A DNA stretch of 64,000 bases from Pterois miles (lineage: Eukaryota > Chordata > Actinopteri > Perciformes > Scorpaenidae). A program made the translations under genes and the position numbers. Below are positions 25,011 to 37,960 of the stretch, piece by piece (the first letter of the stretch is position 1; each line of letters begins with the position of its first letter). The stretch lies in assembly GCA_947000775.1 (NCBI GenBank), contig CAMQGK010000341.1, forward strand, positions 7,528,501 through 7,592,500. Direction: 5' to 3'. Below the pieces are notes generated by a model. It saw only the letters and a program-made list of their open reading frames with translations, was not told the DNA's origin and did no database searches.

Positions 25011-26945
25011 TACAAAATCAGTTCAGTTTTTTACAAAATCATCCCTGTAAAATCAATGAGGATATGAATAAAGACGACCCAACCTCAGTGAGCCAGCAAT
25101 GATCATTAAATGGTCATCCTCATCAGGAGAACCTCACGTTAATGGGAATCCCCTGGTGGTTTTCACATAAATAACACATTTTTATGACCCGTGGCATCCA
25201 GTTTCATGAATAGACACTTAAAGATAACTCTGGATGGACTTTTGACATGTACGTGTTAGACAGGCACTTAAGGACGCAGAGGCCATTTCATCCTATGCAT
25301 GAATGAACACATCATTATTATCCCATGAGCGGCTGAATGATGCTCTCCTTGTCACCTACTGCTCTCTCACCTCGTTTGCATTCCAAGAGCAGGATTTTCC
25401 TATTAGGGGAAGTTAATAACTTGCTAATACTCCGAAATTTCGACCTCAGCAAAAGGCCGCTCAGCACTTTAAACGCACCAACATGCCTTGAATGAAGCCA
25501 AAGAGCACTTGGAGTGCACTCGTCCAACGTTTGACCCTTTCCACACTCCTCTATGATCTGCAAAGTTTTATTAACTGTAATTAATACTTGATTCTTGCTG
25601 CCAAGCAGGGGACAGAGTAATTTCATCAACTTTAGCACAGGGCAGGGATGAAATGAACTCTGTATTTTCGTCCTCAATGGAGCCATTTGCTTTGGACATC
25701 ACTCCTGGTTGAGATACGTGAGGTGATTCAAAGCCCTGCCGCTCCGTCCCTCAGGTGGCCTATAAAGTGCTGTGGTTGAACATTACACGCCTCCCCACAG
25801 GCTGTTATGTATGTACGCGGCTCCTAGTGTCCACAGTGTCACTGGAGGCATTAAAAGAGCCGGTGACCTTTCATATGGACAGACATGGTCTACCTGCTGA
25901 TCGATGGTAGAGGAAAAGACACTGAGCGGTGAGGATTGCTGCACCGCTCGCTCTGGGGAAACACACACATCTTTACCATCCACTAAAGCTGTCAGTCACA
26001 GCCAGCTCTCCTCCAGTAATGGCACAGTGAATGAAAGGCCACACACAGACCCGCTCAGACAGCTAGTGTGTGATGTCTAAATTAGGATCACAGCCCAACT
26101 AAAATTACTGTACATGCACATGATCGTCTTCAAAGTTAAATACTTCTAACAGTTATTTATTGCTTTATTACAGTTAGGTAATAAGATTTAAAATCTGTTC
26201 TTGCCTTTTTTTGTTTTTTGTTCAAAGAGAAACGGAAACAACCCCCCATGAAGAATGACCTGAGGATCACAGCTAAAGAGGATATGAGTGGGAAATTATT
26301 CAAATGGTGCCGAGCATTGTTATTAGACTCGTAAATTTAAATTTACATACTCATTTTGACTTCACAAAGTTTTTATCATTGCAGGGAGCTGGTTTATTAT
26401 TAGGACAGGATTTATTAGAAAGAATGTACGGGGGGAAATAGTCCAGGTTTGAATGATTAAACCTCAAGCTGTTTCTCGCTTTTTGTCGCCCACATCTATG
26501 GAGGGAAAGTAGTCCTGGCTAGCAGTGGTCCTCAGATCACAGCTCCTCTTTTCCTCTGTCACCTGCTTCCTCCAGCTTGTCCATCACTCCTCCCTTAGAC
26601 CCAGCCTCACTGAGGTATTTAAGCACATCATACTTGGATGATTAACAGTCGCCACCCTCCTCTCCAGCTGCAGTGATGCCAGACCACATCCATGCTGCCA
26701 CACAGCCAAACTGAGGCCGGGACATCATCCAGCAGACAGCTAATGGATTTTAAAAGAAAATTCTTCACATCATAATACATAGTTTTAAATTTATTTTTTA
26801 TTTTTATTGCTTAATCATGAAAATTCATTTTAAAATAAAGGAAAAGTGAGAATGAATGCATTTGGTTTTGTATCTGACAGGAGTGATGTGTCAGCATTGT
26901 TCTGAGAAAAGTAAAAAATAAGAAGATGTTTAGATTGTTCACCAA
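25011..26945. other. Intergenic; non-repetitive TAAT-rich stretch at 25320-25690
   Basis: A 122-codon minus frame at 25686-25318 has no known motif. This segment is non-repetitive and may be conserved non-coding sequence; that is only a compositional guess. Confidence 0.35.
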
Positions 26946-26985
26946 GCTATCCATCCATCTGCAACCGCTTATCCCGTTAGGGGTC
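26946..26985 (-). mobile_element. 3' end of the first SINE family, reverse orientation
   Basis: The minus strand reads CGCGACCCCTAACGGGATAA then GCGGTTGCAGATGGATGG, matching the tail of the SINE at about 13230-13280. Confidence 0.8.
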
Positions 26986-27177
26986 GCGCACATCGAAGAG
27001 CGCATCTTAGGCAAGCAAGAGAAATACAAACACGTTACTGCGTATAAAGACTAAATAGGTAACTCCTGCTTACTGTCTGCTCTTAACTCCCAGTTTCTTA
27101 AATATACAGTTTTGCTCAGACACACGCTTGAGATATCCTTTCTGACACAGCTGTCCTAGACATGCTGTCAGTGCCAT

Positions 27178-27790
27178 CGGGTCTGAAGTCTGGCACCAGT
27201 CCATTTCTCAGGATTGTCGATGGCTAAGCCAAAGTCGGTGACTTTCACCCTCACTGGCTCCCGTAAATGGTCCACCATCATGATGTCAAGAGGCTTTAGA
27301 TCTGCATGAACGATCGATCCCTTTGCTCCTCAGGAACTCCAGAGCACAAGCCAGCTGAAATCATGAACAACAGCAAAGATCGATTGCACTACAGTTTAGG
27401 GACATTATTTGGCTTAACATACTGCAAAAATCTATCCTTATTCAGCGGTTTTACTTTCAATATCCTGGTCACCACTATTTAGTAAGAAAGATGCATTTGA
27501 CGGAAGTTGCGAATGGGATTTTGACAAAACTGTAATACATGTATTTAAGAGATAAAGTACACCCTTCATCCATTTTCCTGCTTTAGCTCTGACAATGCAA
27601 TTTGTGTTTCAACTTTTGTACCACATAAACAAATCTGCTTCACAATGGGTCGGACCGCCAATAACTCAAGATGCAAACTTATGACCAGCTTCTCGAACTT
27701 GAGATAAAAACATTCCTCGTAGTGAAGGAGTCGTTCCGCCTGAGCCGAGATCGTTCATCCTGTGGAGCATTGCTGCCTGGGGATGATGTA
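27178..27790 (-). pseudogene. HIPK-like protein kinase pseudogene, two exon remnants
   Basis: At about 27720-27635 one frame reads HYEECFYLKFEKLVISLHLE, then LLAVRPIVKQ, resembling the HIPK kinase region before the catalytic loop (RPIVQQ). A gap with an acceptor (TGATTTCAG, ending at 27355) follows. The next exon starts at 27354 with LACALEFLRSKGI, and after a frameshift reads VHADLKPLDIMMVDHLREP and VRVKVTDFGLA. The HxDLK catalytic loop and DFG metal-binding motif of HIPK-type dual-specificity kinases are recognisable. Three lesions are visible: a 4-bp GATC duplication (27312-27319) just before the catalytic loop, loss of GT after the expected donor at 27635, and a frameshift upstream. A stop follows the DFG segment. 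HIPK-like kinases are greatly expanded in fish, so this is probably a dead local copy. Confidence 0.75.
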
Positions 27791-27825
27791 TGAGAAGTTA
27801 GAGAGAGATCTGGCGTGAATACAGA

Positions 27826-28660
27826 GTTGTAATGGGTAGCGTAGGACTCAATTGCAGCACACAGGAGACCAGGAACAGTTGGTAATGACTTTTAATGCCA
27901 AACTCAGCAGATATACAGCAAGGCAGGTAAAGCAGCACACTGAACAGTTCAACAGCAGTGAATCTCCACAAAGTCTCTGAATACCGGGTGGGTTCTGCAG
28001 GCCGAACCAGACTGAGAAGCAGGTGAGTGGATGGTGAAGTTTGCCCTAACACACAGTTCAGTTCAGGTAAGGGCAATGGTACCGTAGAGGAACAGGCAGA
28101 GGATCCAAAACCAGGTAAGCAAACAGTCGAACCAGTGTGGGACATGCAGGAGGTAAGTGGAAGCCAGGCAGAGGATCGAGAAGCCAGCAGGTCAGTACTC
28201 AGAACACACACACAAGTGTGTATGGTGACACGGCGAGAGTCAGGTAAGTAGACTGGAACACTCACAGTTTAACATCGTCGTCGTTGTCGTCGGACGGAAA
28301 CACCAAGCAGCCACAAGCAAACGGGGACCAAGAATACAGAAGGAGATCGTAGAGTCTGGGACAGAAGGCTGGTGGGTTTACTGGGAACAAAACAGGTCCG
28401 AGGCAGGCAGCGTCGGCAACAGGAAGTCAGTCTGGAACAAAATGCTGAAGAGTCTTGCATGTGTGGTGAAGAACAACATGGCAAGGAGTGTCCGTGAGGC
28501 TGGGGTATATATAGTATACTGGCAGTGAGCAGTTAGGACCAGGTGAACAGAGCTGCCTTGATGAGGTGGGTGTGACTGAAGCTGAAGAGCGGGAAAGCCT
28601 GGCTGAATGGATACTGGGTGACTGGGTATGCAGCAATGAGCAGTCGACTGGTAATTCAGG
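27826..28660 (+). repeat. Interspersed repeat rich in 5' splice-site-like motifs
   Basis: The text resembles a high-copy fish repeat, with an internal subrepeat (CAGGCAGAGGATC at about 28093 and 28165). Motifs like CAG|GTAAG recur at 27924, 28020, 28064, 28112, 28150, 28188 and 28241. Ends are not defined, and no protein is convincing. Confidence 0.6.
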
Positions 28661-29550
<890 letters not shown>

Positions 29551-31549
29551 TTTGAAAATTATAATCAAAATATTAATTGAAATAAGAAAAAATAAGTGTA
29601 AAGTAAAATGTAATAATAAATAGAACTTTATTTTAAACAACAAAACATGTTAAATAAAAATAATTCTAAACAAAACTTTAATATTAAAATAAAAAACTAT
29701 AAAGTAAAATGTAATTTATTAATAAAACTATTCAAAATAAAAAAAAATGTAAAATAAAATATAATAAGAAGCAAAACATTTTCTTTGGGAATATTGTTGT
29801 TGTTTCTGTCCTCATTCATCTCACATTTAGTCATTTGCATTAGTAACACAGTTCTTATTAATGCAAATGATAAAATGCATTTAACCAATTTACAGCCACA
29901 TGTTGACTGAAAGGTGGCAGGGTTAAATTATTATACATTGTCATGTGGAACGTCACATGTGCCTTTGATTAAAACAAAAAATGTAGTGAGGTGTAGTGCA
30001 TCAAAATATGACATTTGGAGGCATTTAGGGCAACTGTATGCTTTCATGTAAAGGCAACAGTCGCAGTCGGAATACTTCACCAATCTGAGTCAAAACTTCC
30101 TCGAGGTGTTATACTGAACCGTCATGACATCCTCCTCCATGTGCAGACTCTGGCGAGGAGTCGCGTTCGCACTGAAGATGAAAACACTGGTGTAACTGTG
30201 AGCCGAACGCTCTCCTGTCCTGTGGGTGCCTCATTAGTGGTGTGAGTCACCGTCGGCACAGAAATCGAGTGGATGCAAATGAGATATGATGGAAGGCATC
30301 TCCCTGGGTGGCACAGCCTGAGCACACTTCCACTGACTACTGTACTACAAATCATCCTTGTGTCAATGCCTCGGCGTTCATCATCATCATCAACACTCCC
30401 GTTAGACATCCAAACCCGTGCAGCCAGAGCCACAAACCTCGGTTTAGAACACAAGAGTGTCATGTGGCAGCCAAACACTGCGTCGAAGTCGAAAAGCGAG
30501 CGCAGCCGAAAGACAAAGTTTTGTAGGACCTGTTGTTCTGGCTCTACGAGTACTTTAAAGTACCCATGAGGAAGAGAGATCTATTCAATAAAACTAGACT
30601 CGCAGAGAGGGCAAAGCTGAATGGGGTTTATTCAATTCAAATCAGCTGCTTTCCTGACCAAAATCCAAAGAGACCGTGTTTGATTAGCTGTGTGAAATCA
30701 TCATTGATTTTTGTTTGTTGGAGCCAAAGCCTTATCTGAGAGCGAGTACTGTATGTGAGCCGCTCTGGGAATGCAAAACAAAATATATGTACAGTAGCAA
30801 ATCCATGTTCATTTGACTTTGTAATCACATCTTTATTTTCCATTTGGCAGCCAGCCTGAGCTACATTATCAGTCACTCTGTTTTATTCCACAGAGCCTCT
30901 TGTTTCAGCAGTATGGTCTGTATAGTAGGAGGTGTACATGACCTGAGCATGTGAGGTCCCTACAAACCAGGGGTCACCAGGATCACAGTCAGCACATTAA
31001 TCTGAGTGTAAAATGGATAGATTAATGAGGGGGTAATGCCAAATTGTCACCCGGGCAGCGCTGTCTTCAATTATCATCATTAGCGAGGGCTGGAATGAGC
31101 TAAATTGTGATCAGCGAAATAGATAGGTCTCGTCTCCTCTTGTCTTTTAAAATGGCTTCTACATATAACACGACTGAGTTACAGTGTGAGACAGAAGATG
31201 GATAAAAGGTGCCAATAACGGGGGAAAGCAAGACAGGGTTCACAAATCAGAGGACACATCCCAGCCTCAAGGATGTTTAACTGTGACAGAAACCCTTAAA
31301 ATCTTGCTTTTTATTAAGATTGCTATAATCCATACCAATTCCATGCTAATGAGGAGTCAAGAGATGACCTTGATAGTGCAGAAGCAAGAACAATAATGGA
31401 AGTCTCTTTTAGTCTGTGCAGCGTAGCCAGTTTCTGCATTGTATTAGTGGAATATAATGAGCCCACATGCACACCCGTGGGATCGCAGGTGATCCTGTCA
31501 GACTTTGCTGTCTTTCAGAGGCTGTAGTAAGTTCAGTTTGAGAGCCAGA
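29551..31549. other. Intergenic; AT-rich block, then non-repetitive DNA
   Basis: The part at 29580-29770 is over 80% A/T, with AAAGTAAAATGTAAT repeated near 29600 and 29700. Overlapping frames at 30015-30740 show no family motif. The segment 31010-31160 is a candidate conserved non-coding island. Confidence 0.4.
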
Positions 31550-32320
31550 GTGAAGGTACACTGTAGATATTATATGAAACTAGAAAACTGAAGAAATCCA
31601 TTAGTACCAACCATGCTAGCAGTCATGCAAGTGTGTCATGGTCATTTTCAAAGTGGTCCCTTGACCTCTGACCCCAAGATACCCTCCTCCTTACAGACAT
31701 GCCCACTTTATGATAATAAAAAACATGCAGGTTTTTGCATGCAATACAAATAAGTTATTTAACAGTTTGACTATTTGTGTGATAATGTTAGTCCCCATAG
31801 AAGCCATTTCATTGTAGTGAGAACATTTAACAAACTAGATGCCTAGAGCATTCAGAGGATGGATGGCTTTCACCATCCAATCACCAGAAAAATGCGATTC
31901 TTGCCGAAATCTCCAAATGTCAAAGGTTTTTGATCCCAAATCACAGCGTGACTTTTTCTATGGTGTTCCTCAAAGTCTTAGTGTCTAAATGTGGCATTTG
32001 GAGGGCTTATTAATCATTTTTATCAATTCTTGAGTAGTAAAAAATGGTTGAATTTAGCACCAAATCAACCCAGGGATTGCTGCAAAAATGTAGTAGACAC
32101 AATAGAGCATGATGATGGTCATCATATACTTCAATCATCATGTTCTAAATCTTTATACACTTTCACATTTATTCTAAAGGCATTAATTAATTCATTAATT
32201 AAATGTTGTTCATTTCTGATTTATGACTAGAACAACTTGACAGTGCTGAGCTTTCAGATGATGTACACCACTTCTACGTGAGATGTACTGTTGATGGTCG
32301 TTGTGGGACTAAGAGGTTAA
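31550..32320. mobile_element. Degraded copy of the 9073-9946 piggyBac-like element
   Basis: Shared pieces include GATATTATATGAAACTAGAA-like sequence, GTGATAATGTTAGTCCCCAT, TTATGACTAGAACAACTT and CAGATGATGTACACCACTTC. The right end AAGAGGTTAA is kept; the left TTAA is lost. Confidence 0.75.
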
Positions 32321-34435
32321 TAAAAGCATATTCTGCTCATAAAACCACAAATACACTGGTGTTATGGCATTATTATCCAGGATTCTTATCATTAGCTATA
32401 TTTGTGTGTGCACTTTACCATCTCCATGGTAATGTTCTTTGCGCTTGCATGCAGGAACACTTGTGACTGCAATATGAAGATGAAATACCTCCTCATGAAT
32501 AAATCTTGTCGTACAATGATCTTTTTATCTGGAACACTTTGTACATTTACAAAGGCACTTAGAGTCTGTCATCCACCACTACCCAGCTTGTTTTTCGCAC
32601 AAACATAAAGAAAACAAAGTAAAAACCCCCTTAAGATACCACATGAATGCATGAAGCGTTGCTCAGAAGTGTGCTCTGTTTTTACGCAAAGGTTGAGTGA
32701 TAAAAAATGAAAGAGTGCCAGTGAGGTGTGCACCGTTGCTGCTCATCTTCTCCACATGGTTCGTTTTATTTCTTCATCCTTCAAGCAGCGTCTCGAGATA
32801 ACCCACACGCTGACCCCCGCCAGGCTGAGTATAGTTTGCGCAGCAGTGAAACCACAAGCGTTTTGTCTTGTCCCTGGCATTGCTCAGAGTTTTTCCCGTG
32901 GTTGGTTTGAATTCAGAAAATATTAATATCTACACAACACATATGTTGATAATGAGATCCTCCAAGTATCCTGCGGAGAATGTTTTATTCAGAAATGCAG
33001 CTGAAATCCTCTTTACTTGACAGCGACTTTCACTCTGCTGCTGATGAGGATGTGAAACACTTTAGAGATTATTAAAAAAATCTGAATGTGGAGATCAAAC
33101 GTTTAACTGAGAGTCAAAAGAAGAGATTGAGCGGATTTGAACAGTAACGATTAAAAATCCTTTTAAAATGAGAACAATGGAGCGAAACATTTGACTTATT
33201 GTCTTTGTTGTGCACGAGCTGAGGCCTCGTTCCCTGTGAGCGAGTCGCATTGTCAGAATTATCAATGAGGTCTAAACCCAAGTAAACTGAGCGTTGCAAG
33301 GGTCTGATGATGAGACTATGTGTTGAATTTTAAACAACCACACACACACACACAGTCACAAAGAAGAAAAAAGGCAATATAATTTTACACTCTTGTCAGT
33401 CAAGTCATATTAAGTCGAGGAACAAAGACTCACAGAGCGCTTTGAAATTTAAACCAATGACAGAGATAACAGTCATATGAAATGTTACAACAGACTGCAC
33501 AGTGAAAAATGTGCAAAATGGATGCCCTAAAAATCACTACTGACGACTTGAAGTTGTGAACACAACACTGACATACCATCATCATGATTTACACATCCAG
33601 CAGTTACGCAGCGACACTGTCATTCATTTGGAGTTGTGTTTCTATCCTCCTGATGAATGTCTATTTTGGTCTCTACCAGCTCCTGAGGGAAATATGCAAC
33701 ACGTTCTCATCCCACCTCATCACATACCGACGCTATGTCGCAACAATGTTGTGAATTACACAAAACCACAACATGGTTGGGCTTAAAACTACTATTTTTG
33801 TACAGCGAACATGTGACTGGACATGAACGAACGGCTGATTGTAACAGCGGTCTCCTGGATGAAAGCATAGTGTGGTTGGACCCATCCACCTCCCTTCACA
33901 CCCGCCCTGTGTCTTTTCACTCTTTAAACTACATCACCGCAGCACTTTCCCTGTGCATTTACTGTTGCCATGGATGGTTTGACATTGTAGTTAGAGGAGA
34001 GCTTTGCATACCACCGCTATAGGGTGCCTTTTGAGGCGGTACTGAAAGCCGACAGCTGTGACAAAGCATTGGTATTTGACGCCCTGGGAATGAAAACAGG
34101 CTGAAATATCTGTCTCTTTAGCTGCTGAATGCTCCAATATCACCTGCTAGTCTTTAACTGCAGGTTGTGTCTAAAAGGAACGCAAGAGTTGGGGAAACTC
34201 TCACAAGATGGTTGTTAGTCATTGATCTGGAATAGTTGAGGTCATGACAGGCCATCAGACAGCGAGTCTCGCTAGAGGTTTTGCAAGTTTTTGCAGATTT
34301 CAGATCAGATTTTGCAATTTGGGGGTTTTAGCTTTTCCAAAACCAAACAAGCAAAAATCGTTAGCATGTCCTGCTGACTAGCTTATTACATACCATACTG
34401 TAACTGGAGCAGTCACCAGAATGAGTGACTGTACA
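32321..34435. other. Intergenic, nothing recognised
   Basis: No gene is supported. A short CA run lies at about 33340-33354. Confidence 0.45.
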
Positions 34436-34839
34436 TATTGTCATGGAGAGTCATGGAGCCGCTGGACACAAACGCAGGAGGCTACAGGCAACAGGAACTA
34501 ATAGAAATAATGTTATCTCACGGGTCGGTGCAGCCAAGGAAAAACTGAACATCCCATAATGAAATCAAGGGTCAACAAAACTGGAGTGAAGATCAGGATT
34601 TAAAGCAGACTAACCTGGTAGGAGGATGAAGAGCAGGTGGAGAAGCTCAGGTGAGGGGAAGGAGGTGAAGAGGCAGGAGAGCTCTGACAGGGAGGAGCTG
34701 ATTGGTTGGGCAGAACTAACACGGCTGATTCAGAACAGGTGTGTAGATGGACAGAGGAGGGAAAAAACAGCACAGAAAACCCAAAACACAGATAACAACT
34801 CAGTCCAGTCTACAAAACGTCTGAGACACAGTGCTGTAC
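34436..34839. repeat. Probable interspersed repeat
   Basis: Purine-rich text (GAGCAGGTGGAGAAGCTCAG, GTGAGGGGAAGGAGG) resembles a high-copy fish repeat. The 113-codon frame over it has no known domain. Confidence 0.4.
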
Positions 34840-35760
34840 TGCGCTCCAAATCACACCTTTTCTTTTCTACTTTTTCTAGCCGACATACTGCTGCTGTCCT
34901 CATAAAGTGCACACTGTTACATGCAGCAGGCATACGGTTGATAGATACACTGCACCTTGAACTTTGACTCTCTTGCTCATATGGTGCCTTCAAATGAAAC
35001 TCGTGTTTACAACATAGGAAGTTGTGTATACAATATGCTTCAAGTGGTTAAATCGTGAGATTACTGCTGCTAAGCAACGATGATATTAATGTTACTGTTG
35101 GTGTCTAGAAACCACAGAGGCTAACAATATAGCAATCTAGCAAGTAACATAATGCAGTAAATGCAGACATAATCATGAGGTCGTTGGGAATATCGATATT
35201 TTCATTTTTTTCTCTCCCATTTAGCACTGTTGCCTCACATCAAGAGGGTCGCAGTTTCGAATCCAGCTTCGGGCCTTTCCTTGTGGTGTTTGCATGTCCT
35301 CCCGGTGTCAGCATGGGTTTTCTCCGGGTTCTCCAGTTTCCTCCCACAGTCCAAAGACATGCAGGTTAATTGATGACTCTAAATGTCCCGAAGGTCTGAA
35401 TGTGAGCATGAATGGTTGTCTGTCTCTATGTATCAGCCCTGCGATGGACTGGCGACCTGTCCAGACTGACGCCCAATGTCAGCCCCCCCCTCCAATTTCT
35501 GACAATGTCAACTTGAAAACTGAGCTTTCAGAAACTTTCCATTTACGAGGTTATGAATATGACAAGAGGGGGCGTTCATATGGACTCTTCTCGTGAACAT
35601 GGTAAACACGACCCCATTTGAAGGCACCAATATATCTGCATCTGCAAAATATGACCGGCTGTAGTAGGACATCTGCTAATGCATTTGATATACTATGTAT
35701 TGGGACATATTAAATCTTTCATACTACAGAGTATGGTAGTATGGATACTGCAATGCAGTG
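34840..35760. mobile_element. Foldback-type DNA element, copy B, with SINE inserted
   Basis: GGTGCCTTCAAATG (about 34984) is mirrored exactly by CATTTGAAGGCACC (about 35615). The outer sequence matches 19260-20035. The arms are split by a SINE at 35222-35495. Confidence 0.75.
35222..35495 (+). mobile_element. tRNA-derived SINE, truncated at both ends
   Basis: Same family as 12903-13280. It has CCTCCCACAGTCCAAAGACA, TGGTTGTCTGTCTCTATGTA and CTGCGATGGACTGGCGACCT. The A-box region is incomplete and the GGAT tail is missing. Confidence 0.88.
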
Positions 35761-37300
35761 TGGGATATTCAGAGATACTCAGAAACAAGCCAACAAAACT
35801 GTGCTTAGAGAAATATTCTGCCTCCACTTACACTCTGCCCACAAAATACATCATCATGTTTGTTAAAAGAAAAGTTGTCTCTAGCAGCAGAAGCCTACGG
35901 GAACTTAACAGGACTGAGCGAACAATTTGGTGAATGCAATTTGAAAAGGTAAATGCTAGAACGGATGGTCCAGTGGGACATTAGGGTAGAATCGAGCGAG
36001 CATCTCTCCGAGCCCCCTGGACCATCCAATCTAACATCAACCTCTGAAAAAAATATTCAGCTGTTTATTTTCCAATTAGAATCTGGGCCACGAAATTGAT
36101 TTAACACATTCCACCATTTAATTCTGTATTAATACTAATTTCTTATTGAGCTATGCATCATTTAATTTGTCATTTATGAATCCTTTTTTATTTTATTCTA
36201 TTTCTTGATTAATTAATTCACAATTGCATCTCACTTAATTGCTTTCCAATCATTTCCAAGCCTCCCTGAGCCCCCCATAAGATCAAGTCTCTTCTTGTTT
36301 ATTAATGTTGGCCCCTGGGATTCTGCAGAAGTGGAGAGATAAACATGTTTATGATGCATGGCCCCTATATGGACTGTATATACATCATGCACTTCTGGCT
36401 GAACCACCACATGCTCTCGTATTCACTGCCACTTTCATCAATTACTCTAAATACCCACATTACTCCACGAACTACAGGGACGCTTGAAAAATCAAACTGT
36501 ATCTTGCAGAGATCCACCTATGTGCTGAGTATTGATTTTCTCTGAATGCTGAGCCTGTGGAGGGTAAACACACAATACAGTGAGAGACTTTCCCTCCCGA
36601 AAACCAGTAGCAGGTTGATGCTTCTGCAGAAAAAAAAAGAACGTAAACCTACGAAAATCTGTTTGGGATAGCTGTAAAGCACAATACTACATCCAGGCAC
36701 GTATTGTAAAGTCCCTATTAGAAAGTCTTAAAGGTTTTTTTTTTTTCGATACACAGGAGTTTCCATCAACCAAGCATAATGTGTTTAGCAAATCTTGACA
36801 GTGGGAGGCTGATGTCTCTTCTGTGGACAGATGGTTTGGCTGCAAACTCCTCCCTGAGAGAGAACGCTAAAACATAAATTCATACACTGGAGATTATTAC
36901 CAGGATTTCACAACATGCAACTGTAATAATACACGATAAATTACATCTCAGGCCTTTACTGTGATATTCACAGTATAATACAGTATTCATCATTTTATTG
37001 TGAAATCAATGCAACATAGCTGTTACTGCCATGATTACTGCAAGCTAGAGGTTTCTCTACATGCTAAATAAATACGTAAGATTTATCATATTTTTGTGTT
37101 TATTTAAATTTAACCTATTTTTCAATGTTTTAAGTTATTGATGGGTAAACAGATAAAAGTGTTTTGTCAGTATTTTACAATGTATTTAAAGTGCAAATTT
37201 AAAGCACAGTACTGTCTACTGAGTTTTATTAATGCAGCTATTAGACAGTAATTTACTGTCTGTCAAATGTTTTACAGTGTACAATTTACACAGTAATAGT
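35761..37300. other. Intergenic; non-repetitive TAAT-rich stretch
   Basis: No gene is seen. The segment 36030-36300 is non-repetitive, with many TAATT and ATTTA motifs, and is a weak candidate for conserved regulatory sequence. Confidence 0.4.
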
Positions 37301-37960
37301 ACATCATACTGCTAAATCACAGTAATCTAAACATTTACTATGAGGTTACAGTTAAATACAGTAATTCTACTACATCATACTGCTAAATCACAGTAATCTA
37401 AACATTTACTATGAGGTTACAGTTAAATACAGTAATTCTACTACATCATACTGCTGAAATGTAGTAATCTGCTATATATTTATTGTGAAGTTAGTTAAAT
37501 AGAGTAATTCTGTAGCAGCATAGTGATAAATCACAGTAATATACAGTTAAAACAATTACGAGCTCACAGTATACAGCTGTCATTTCACAGTACCACACTG
37601 TAAATACAGTACTTTACCGTGAAAGTAATAAAACTAGTAGCCAGTATTTTACAGTGTACAGTTTACACTGTAATTCTACAGCAGCATACTGCTAAATCTC
37701 AGTAATCTAATCATATACTGTGAAGTTTCAGTTTAATACAGCAATTCTACAACGTCTTACTGCTAAATTGCAGTAATCTGTTAGATATTTACTGTGACGT
37801 TACAGTTAAATACAATAATTCTACAACAGCATACTACTAGATCACAGTGGTGTACTCGTTTAACTACTATGAGATCACAGTACACATTTCACAATACCTC
37901 AAAGTAAAAATGATACAGTACTTTACTGTGAAAGTAATGCGACTAGTAGCCAGTACAGTG
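37301..37960. repeat. Tandem repeat with 71-bp unit and larger decayed units
   Basis: The word ACATCATACTGCTAAATCAC starts at 37301 and 37372, and a diverged version starts at 37443, so the period is 71 bp. Further copies decay to the right. A larger block (ACAGTACTTTAC-GTGAAAGTAAT then ACTAGTAGCCAGTA) recurs near 37605 and 37918. Short palindromic ACAGTAA/TTACTGT words dominate. Confidence 0.85.

Noticed and set aside
25318..25686. 122-codon minus-strand frame
   Set aside because: No known motif, no splice context, and composition like the surrounding intergenic DNA.
37301..37500. Regularly spaced repeats resembling a CRISPR array
   Set aside because: The units are contiguous, without unique spacers, and the genome is vertebrate.
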